Origin: Capitulum mitella
Lineage: Eukaryota > Arthropoda > Thecostraca > Pollicipedomorpha > Pollicipedidae
Reading direction: 5' to 3'
Assembly: GCA_030062745.1 (NCBI GenBank)
Contig: CP099842.1
Coordinates: 29,327,307-29,391,306 of the forward strand
Length of the DNA: 64,000 nt
This document shows, one piece after another, positions 36,101-45,720 of this stretch. Position 1 is the first letter of the stretch. Each line of letters starts with the position of its first letter. The translations under genes were made by a program, and so were the position numbers. Under the pieces are notes generated by a model. The model saw only the letters and a list, made by a program, of their open reading frames with translations. It searched no databases and was not told where the DNA came from.

Positions 36101-39100
36101 GCATTTGTTTGATCACTATTTTGCATCCCTGCGAAATCGCTAAATATCTGGTGTAGATCGCTTAGTTCAGGAATCGGGAACCATGGCCCGTATGAGGCAT
36201 GACGGGACTTCGTCATGGGCCCTCCATGATGAGGCCCCCTGGCCACGTCCCTGGCTGGGGTATTTCGCCACCTCGCACTTGCTGGGGCGAAGGGGCGTCA
36301 GAGTGGAACAAACGACATTTGAGTGGCTGGAATGATGCAGCCCATGAATGCTGTATTATTTTACCTTAAACATCATCGTCTTGACGTCATCTTGACATGA
36401 CCTCGGACATTCTTTAATCGATCACAATTTTTTCCCGTCAAATTGACCACAACTGATGTACAGAGGAGCGCGCGGGCGTAACCAGGGGGATGGGGGCCAC
36501 GCTCACTAGCCGGAGCCAAGCAGTCTTCGCTAGATATTTAGTGATTTCGCAGGAGTACGGAAAAGTGATCATATTTATGCTGCAAAAGCAAATATAATAT
36601 GTATATTAAATAAATATAAATAATTATAAATAATTATATTTATATAAATAATTACAAATAATATATTAAATAATATAAATAAAAATAATATTTCCTATGC
36701 GTGAAATATGAGCTCAGTGGCATGAATCTGCTGCTTTTTCAGATGGATTTTGTCATATGTCAGTGGTATATGACATTTGGCATTTGCTCCAGGAAAATCC
36801 TGGCTACGTGTCTAGAAGGGTGCTGAAAAAATTGACGATGCTGTTCGGTTCGGTTGCGGTGTTACGCGACACACGAACATACAGAGGTGCCTAAGAATAA
36901 CACCATTGTGTGGAAGAGATCAGATATCATCAAAAGAATTAAAGTTGGAAGTGTATGATTCCATAAAATGCTGGCATGAGAAGATTGATGGGTTCGATGC
37001 GTGCGAAGACTCACAGCAAACAAATAAGACCACAGCAATGGTTACAAAAGAAAAAATAGACAGTAAACAAAGCAGCAACCAACAAGCACAGGAAAAATGG
37101 GGTTTCTGTTACCAGAGGGGCACCAACGCATGTTAAAGTAGCGCAGGCCCACTGAGTCGTCATTGGAACGTGATGGGTGGGTTTGTTCCAGCATCAGGTA
37201 CATTATCCGTCATTTATGGGGAGGGCGTTCAACCCCCTTGGCATATTTCCTAAATATCTTTTAATTAAACATGCGCAGAGACCTGAAACTTTCAATGCCC
37301 TTTCTTACATCAGTTGAGCACATACTGATAGAATTTTGGAAACGAAGCCATCTTATGTCACGTCTTAATGAGCCATAAATACGACCATGTTTTTCAATTC
37401 AGGGTTCAATTTCACTTCACCGCCGTATTGTCAGTGTTTTTACAACGCATGGTGAATGAGGCTTGCATTACATATCAGCGTAACCTGAGAGCTGAATATG
37501 GAACATCCCTGACGTCACGCTAGGTCAACCCAGGCCAAATATGTATTTTTCACTTTTTGGGTCCAATGAGAATGCGTTTTAGAGAAGGAGCTGAATATAC
37601 TGATTTTTGGGTACGGCCAGATAGATTTTCGATTTTCTTGCAGCATACTGCGACTTCAGTTTACACAACACTTCCTTGCAACATTGCAATATTTTTTCGT
37701 CGTTGGACCTTTGGTTGTTTTGTGTAGATTTCAGCTGATATATAGACAGCGAGTAAACTGGTGACATCTGTGTAACGTTATGGATAACCGATATCGAGAT
37801 ATCGTTATGTTGTGCAACATCCCGTGGAAACGTGCAACATGGTGGAAACGTGCAACAAACTAACTTGTGAGGTCATCCGGAGATGCTAGATGGATGTCAC
37901 TAGCGTTGTCGTGGTACTCCGAGTTTTGAACTGCAAAATGTTGAAATTTACATGCTTGCGCACGATTATTGGGGCCACTTAAAGTTTTTTCTTGTGCCCG
38001 AGGCTCTCTGAAAGTGTCTTTTTTAGAATTTCCGTGTCAAATGGGCCAGGAAACATGTATTGCATGACACGGTATAACGAAGATCAGATTTGCCTCAGGG
38101 TCTAAACTTTATCTCTTGTGACCTTGGGTCAGGCGGCACTTAGAATATGAGATAAAGCTGTCAGGAACGTATTTCTACGCCAGCTTCAGTCTCGGTGTAC
38201 TTTACATTGTGTTTAAGAGACTGTGGAGAAAATAGTCACTTTTCTTGTTTCACTTGACTTGTGGAGTCATCAGTGGCCCAAAAATAAAAAAATGTACATG
38301 TCAAAGACCGCAAGGTTCGGCGCTATCGATTACCCTTTGAACAGCCGAATCGAACGATTGGTTCTCGAGATTGACAGGCGGTGGTACACGTCCCATGCCC
38401 CCTCCCCCCTCCCAGTCAATGGAAGGTGGCGGAATACCCCAGTCAGTGCTGGGATAAATGACACAGCGCCGATGAGCGTCACAGGTGCGTGCTGAAGTGC
38501 TGTTGGGACTGTTGGGTGTCGCCTTATGATTCCATTTCACAGGAGGAAATCGAGGCGGCACATCAGGACGCCGACCTGTCGGTGGCAGTCGCCCGGGAGG
38601 AACCAATGGAGGTAGCTCCAGACCAGGAGGTAGCACAGGAGGTGGCGTTGGTCAAGGAGGTGGGTTTCACAGCGGAAGTTTTCAAGGAGTACGCCCAACG
38701 AGTCCTGGCAGCAGTGGCTCCTTCGTCGGGGGAAGCTTTGGAAGCTCACAAACAACTCAGACAACCAGTTCCCCGATTTCGTTCGGCGGCTTCGGAGGAA
38801 GCAGAGGCGACAGGGGCTCGCTTGGTGTTGGATCTTCCGGCAGTGGCTTCGCTGGCGGCAATCCCATTCGCTTTGGGTCCCAAGGGAGCGGCACCTCTAC
38901 GGGAAGTCCCATCGGTACCGGCGCTTCCGGGAGCAGCAACTCGGGGGGCGGCTCCTTTGGGAAACCCCCCTCTGGTGTCGAATCCTCCCGCCCCGGCTCC
39001 GTGGCGGGCGGCTCACTAGGAGCAGGTACCACGGGCGTCAGCTTCCCTGGCAGCGGCCCGTCCGGCGTGGGCTCCTCTGGAGGAAGCTGGCCGGGGAGGG

Positions 39101-42100
39101 GGTCCTCCGGTTTTCCCTCCTCTGGAGTCGGCTCCTCGGGTGTCTCCTTCCCCAGTGGCTCCTCTGGGACAGGGCTCTCTGGCGCTGGCTCGTTCGGCGT
39201 GGGCTCCTCTGGAGGAAACCGTCCTGGAGGAGTGCCCTCTGGTTTTCCTTCCTCTGGAGGTGGCTCCTCTGGTGTCTCCTTTCCCAGTAGCGGCCCCGCT
39301 GAAACTGGGTCCTCAAGCGTTGCCCCTCCCGTTGGGGGATCCTTTGGTGTCGGGTCTTCTAAAGGAAGCTCCGCCGGAAGCGATTCTTCTGCTGCCAGTT
39401 CTTCTGGTTCGTCTGGTGGAGGGTTTTCTGGCGGGAGATTCTTTGTTGTTGGCTCTGTTGGTGCTGGGCCGTCTGGCGCAAACTCAACGGAAGGAGGCTT
39501 CGCTGGTGGCGGGTTCTCTGCTGGCGGCGAAGTTCGTCCAACTGCAGCAACCCACGAGAACACCCTAGATGCCACAACGCTGCCTTCTACAAATTTGTCT
39601 GCAGGTAACCGGCGCAATATGCACATGGCTTTTGCGCTTTTCCTGATCCATGGGAATGCTACGACTTTAACACCTGTTGTTAACTACGACAACCAAGCTA
39701 AAGCTTCTAGTCTTAGAACGAGCTGGTGCAAAGCAGTTTACGTTAACAGAGGACCCACATTTCGTAGTCATTAATGGGTGCTGTCAGACTACGGTTTTTT
39801 ATGGTATCATGTGTGATGTTTCCGTGTATTTTTTTCAGTTCGTGCCAAAAAACAAAACTGATCAACACTCCCGTTTTCGAACCAGCTAATTCCACTTCTG
39901 ACAATTTTTTCCGTTCTGTTTTCTCGTACCTTTCCTGGTCAAACACGAACAAATGAACGTGATCAATGTCGAAACAGAATATTACGGAGCCCGTTTTTCC
40001 ATCCCACTGGGACGCACAGCTTTTAGCCCTAAGACATAGCCGAGCCAAACCAACATGCTTACTCGCCAGCCCAAAGGTTACCATCGGTATGTTCACTCTC
40101 ACAATTATTCCCATCTCTGTTGAGTCGATGCGTTGATCTGATCTGCTCCTAGACTTAAGTCGCGTCTCGCCGAGACCGAGGTATTGCCAGGGTCCCGGAG
40201 CCGCAGAATGTGTCCCGTTCTCACGCCCGGCCCGCTGGGGTCCACCTGGAGCTGCAGAATGTGCCCCATCCTCACGCTCGGCCCGCTGGGGTCCTCCTGG
40301 AGCCGCAGAATGTGTCCCATCCTCACGCTCGGCCCGCTGGGGTCCTCCTGGTGCCGCAGAGTGTGGCGTGCCCACGCCGATCCAGGTGTGGCTGAGGCGG
40401 AAACGGGAAGCGCCGCAGACGGTGACGCCGGGGCCCTTCATCCCCTTCATCGTCGGCGGCAAGAACGCCGAGATCGGAAAGTGGCCCTGGATTGTGAGTG
40501 TGTGGCGACCCTGCAGATGGGCGTACACTAGCGTTCGGGCAGCTCGTGGCTTGCAGCTACAAATTCATTCCAGTTTAGGCTCTGGCCAGATTTCATCGGA
40601 AGCTGTCCGTTTCGCTATTCTCTGTCCCTTTAAAACAACAGCAGATATGCGGGAAATGTGTGTTCGTGATTCGACGATGCAGACAACGATGTTAAATGTA
40701 ATAAGCGGCGGATAGCAGTCGACTGGAACATCCTCCATGATGATTTAAGAAAAACACTTCCTCGTTTAATGAATTTCGTGCCTTTGTTGGGACACGACAT
40801 CTTTGTGCTTAAGCTGTCAAGGCCATAGCCATTTCAGAGATGTTTATTCGAGATGCCCATTCATTCATTCATTCAGTCATTCGTAACGTACCCTATGGCT
40901 TACTTACTACCTAATGCTTCTCTTTGGTTTTCTGTACCAACGCGCGTGAGGCCGCAAGCCTCTCATCTGTGGCAGTGTCCTTCGTACTCTGTCTGTTGAA
41001 GCCTGCTGTCGCCATCGAGCCCTGTTGTCTGGCAGGCGCTCATAGGCAATAAACAAAGTGGCCGGGACCCGTTCTGGTTCTGCGGCGGATCCCTGATCGA
41101 CCAGCAGCACATTCTGACGGCCGCCCACTGCCTCAAGCCGCGGGCCGTCGACGTGTGAGTAGCCTTATCAGCAGCAGGTGCACGTGCCGTATTCGTGACG
41201 ATGGCCCCGCGGGCAGTTTGCGGGGATACTGCACTTAGGTCTTCGTGTGTTGGTGCTTCAGGTGCCAGCACTTATGCATAGGTGGGTCATTGGTCATGGA
41301 CACGTGAAGGGGTTCATCTTCATCGTGTTAAAGTACACGGGGTCGCGTGTATTTTAACACGCGACCCCGTATCCTCTGAATAAGGGATCGCTTTTCATTG
41401 TTGTTCTATATCGTGGTTTTTAACTGTTTAGCTAAAAAAAAGTTATGGGGCGCAATGTGCAGATATTTTTGTTTCCTCCTAAACGTCCTTCCACGCCCAT
41501 GAGGTAGGAGGGAATCAGAACAACTGAGAACCCGGCAATGCTGAGGTGGACTTGCGATCATAATGGTTGCCTGAACCGGACAGGCATCGGACAGGATAAA
41601 AGTCCAGCACTTTCACTGTTTCACGGTCAGTAGGTAAATATGGTAACCATCCTGGGGGTGCACACATAGCCGGCCGGAAAAACCCGTAGTGTAGCAAATG
41701 GTTCGAGTCAAACCACGTGCCCTAAGCCGATACCCATAACGGGTCCCTGCACCGGAGGAAATCCCAAATCTGCGGTCTAATGACATCAGCATCAGATAAG
41801 TTTAGATAAGTTTAGTTCCACCAGTCTCGGAAACCTGTAAAGGAAATAACTGCGGTCCGACAATATCTCGGAAAACCCGCAGCGATGGTCCCATGTTTGG
41901 TGGCTCGCAACCGGCCATCACAACACGCATTTCAACGCGCGTTCGTATCGGCCTCTTTGACCTCTCATGAACAGCATCTGCATGCGACTGAAAGAGGTTT
42001 GCTACGTCTCACCCGTCAGCGGACCGGCAGCTTCACTGGGGAGCCCTTGCTGAACCGGTGCGAAGCCGTCCTCGAGCGCGACGCCGAGAATTACAGGCGG

Positions 42101-45100
42101 TCTGTTTCCATAATCACACCTGCAGCAGCCCGGAAGCCTAGCAAGACCATTCTTCACTTTATTAAGAAACTCCCGTGGTCACGGGATAAGCGCCATATGA
42201 TCACGTAGCGGCTTCATCCCCAGAATCAGTCAGTCAATCCCTTGATGGGTTTTGAAGTAGCTTCAGAATATACTTTAGGATCGCACTGTTCATAGCTGGA
42301 AACCACGTGATAGTGTCTCCGGGTTTATCTGATAATGCGTCGCCGCCGGCAATCCATCATCGTTGAAACCATGCCATCCGCTTCTGAGCGGGCCTGGTTC
42401 TGTTTCAGAACTAAGCTGGTGGTAAGACTTGGCGAGTACGATACCTCACGAACTGACGACGGAGCCAATCCCCAGGACTACGGGGTCGCCTCTTTTACCA
42501 ACCACAAGAACTTCAAGGTGATCCCCGCATAAACAGCGTTGTGATTTACGCATCATTTTATTCCTACATTGGCTGGCTCCCATATTTTGTAAGGCGCATT
42601 TACATCAGTGAAAAACCAGGCGATGACACTGGTGCAGCGTTCCTTGATGACATTTCAGACATGCAACGGGATCCCGATTGAATGCAGGTTATCCTGTCTC
42701 GTAACGACCCCTTTCGTGTTCTGTGCCTGTTATTACGTTACCTGGGAAGCATCTTGTCCCGATGTAGCGAGGCGTTACCCAGGTTACAAACACTTATCCT
42801 GGTAAGCTTGAAGTTGGACGCAAAACGATACGAACCCGCATTCCATCAGGATTCAGCAGCATGCCTTATTTTAAAGAATACGAGTATAACAAGAGTGATA
42901 AGCTCGATTTTTTTTTATATTTTGATTTCGGTGTTTTTCCCTTTTTTTACTTTCCCGTCGTCAGTCGCTACCGTGCAGGCATCGTATCATATCTTCTCCA
43001 AATGCGATGTTCTGTATTTAGTAATTTATCTTTTGCAGAAACTAAATATCCCAAACAGCCACTCCATACACACACGGGGAAAACGCACCCCCACCGATCA
43101 GGCTGGCGCCTCCGTGTGAGCGCTGAAATTCGCTGCCGCCAGTTCCCCGTGCTGCATGACGACATATCGGTGGTGAAGCTGGAACGGCCGGTGCAGTTCA
43201 ACGACTTCATCAAGCCCATCTGCCTGCCGTCCGGTCCGTCCGGGGACTACGCCGGCACCAGGATCGACGTCGCCGGCTGGGGATACACCGAGTTTGGTGA
43301 GTGCTGGGAATTCGCTCGGCCTTGCTGAGTTTGATGGGGTCCGTTCGGGGACATGGAGTTTGGTTGGGGCTCGCTGAGAGCATGGAGTTTGGTGAGGGTT
43401 ACTCGGGCATGTGGGTTTCGCGATAGTTCGCTAGAGCACATGGAGTGGGTAAAGGTTGCCTGGGACGCACGAAGATTTGCGAAAAACCCTTGTGAGGGCA
43501 TAACTAGAGACTCGTGAAACGTTGAGCTTATTGAAATGAGGGACTCGGAAATTGAACGTACAAAAGCGTGTTTGAATACTGTTTGTCTCGGTCAAAATGG
43601 GTGCTCGGTGAGGATTTTGATGAAGGAGAAACGAAATTTTGTGCATGATTAACTTGTAGTTTGGCTAGTCGAGATGTTTGATTTGGAGTTCATTGAAGTA
43701 ATGTTGTATGGTAGGTTATCTTCTTTCAGCTTTTAAGTAATGGTCTCACACTTAGTTTTCCGACACCACAAAGCCTTGAAATTAGATACACTACATATAT
43801 CGTAACTCGAATGCAAGACCATTAGACGGAACAAATGAATTGTGCTCTGTATAGTTAGGGCTTGTAGCATGAATTGCATGGTCCTGTCAGTCCTCAAAGG
43901 ATCCAGTAAACAACCACCGAGCTGGCGCCGGACTCAGGAACCTGACGTTGCATGTTCTGCCGCCAGGTGGTGAGACCAGCGAGGTGCTGCAGGAGGTCAG
44001 CCTGCCCGTGGTGGCCATTCTGGAGTGCCAGTCCAAGTACGAGCCGTCGCCCACCTTCCAGAACCAGTTCCCCGGCGGCTTCGGCGACACCAAGCTGTGC
44101 GCGGCCGAGAAGGAGGGTGGCAAGGACGCTTGCCAGGTCAGCACGCCTCACCGCGCCGTTTACCATTTTCCCATTTTTCTAATTTGACTCGAACTAAGGA
44201 TGCAAAATTGCACCGGCATAGGTTTTTTCATTTACGTATGAAAATTTTGCACGCATGCACGTACATTTACTACTGTTAGCATGCCTTTAATGCAATTATT
44301 AGCTCCCGAAATCGCGCAGGAGCATCAAGATAAACGTGCGCCCGGTTGAAATGTTTGTTCGTTAAAAGCAACCTGTTCGCTTTTTGCATTTCTTCAGATG
44401 TTGAACAAGCTGGATGATCTATGATCATTGCGTTCCAATCGGCGTGCGCTGTAGAGGCTTTTACACGACACGCACGTCATCATAAACGGGAACATACTAG
44501 GGGGACCTGCCATAGGCACGTGCCACTGTCATCACCAACATTTATTTCGCCTTGTCTCAACATACTCTTTACATAGTTATATACATATATATGTATATTA
44601 TATTTTTCATTATATATATATATATATATATATCTATAGATATAGATATATATATATTCGTATACTTGGGGAGAATATCTTCCTTGAAAAATGATTGGTT
44701 GAAGACCAAGGCAGAGTTGGCTCTTACTAGCTTTTCTCGGTCTACGGTCGCTGACTTTCTATACAAGAAGCGTTTCTTGTATAACCCTAGTGTTATAGTG
44801 AAACATGTGGACATGTGGGGGCTACTCCCCACTTTTTATCTGCCTCCCCGATGAAAGTTCCGTCAAGAGTCGTTGCATGTGAAGCGTTATCGTGCTTGTT
44901 TTTGTTCAGATATTGTGTAATCAGGACAACTGTAAGCTTCAAACCTTAGACAGCTGTCTACGGCCTTTATGAAACGCTGTATTCCGAAAGAAAGATCTAT
45001 GCTTTTCATAATCCTAACATACATGACGACTCTCGGAAATATCATTTGCAATTTACCTAATGATATATGAATAATGCACGGGTCCGAGGGCGGTAGAGCG

Positions 45101-45667
45101 GAATATCGACCGCTGTGACTTCACTATAGCCCGAAGGAGCACACCAAGGTAAGTAATGTCGCCCGAAACCAAGCTGAGGGTAACAGCACCTACTCGCCTG
45201 GCATGTCTTAAAACACCTTTGAACAGCATCTGTTGTTTGGTAAAGCACATTGTACACATTCAGCTGAAGCGGAACATCCGTCAAAAGCCTGTCGCGATCT
45301 TCAATAACCAACACCAAACAATAAATCAAAACGCGGTATTGGTCTGATTTGACCAGCCATGCCTGCTTCGGAAACGCAACTTTCCTGGAATCCTGGAAGT
45401 ACAATCATGGATTGGTTTCATTTCTAAAGCTCGTGTTTTATCTCCATGACATCGGTCAATAGTAATTAAGAGGCAAACTGAACCGCGTGATAACTGCGTT
45501 ATGGCCAGGCGACACGGCGGAATATCGACCGGTGCGCTCCATGGAAAACTGGCTTAGTAATGCCAATAAAAGGGAATTTTTAATACGGAAGTGTGAAAGG
45601 ACGAGAAAAGAATAGTAAGGGCTTGGTTTGCCTTGATCTTCAACCAGTCATGTTTGAAAGAAGATAT

Positions 45668-45720
<53 letters not shown>

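Noticed and set aside
38757..39626. 289-residue minus-strand Pro/Glu-rich frame
   Set aside because: Antisense shadow of the Gly/Ser linker exon, whose sense frame has proper splice borders and phases.
44830..44880. Possible hammerhead ribozyme core (CCGATGAAAG..)
   Set aside because: The CUGAUGA and GAAA boxes and closing stems are not all present.
45057..45404. 115-residue minus-strand frame in intron 8 of protease 1
   Set aside because: No similarity recognised, and it lies between opposed repeats inside an intron.
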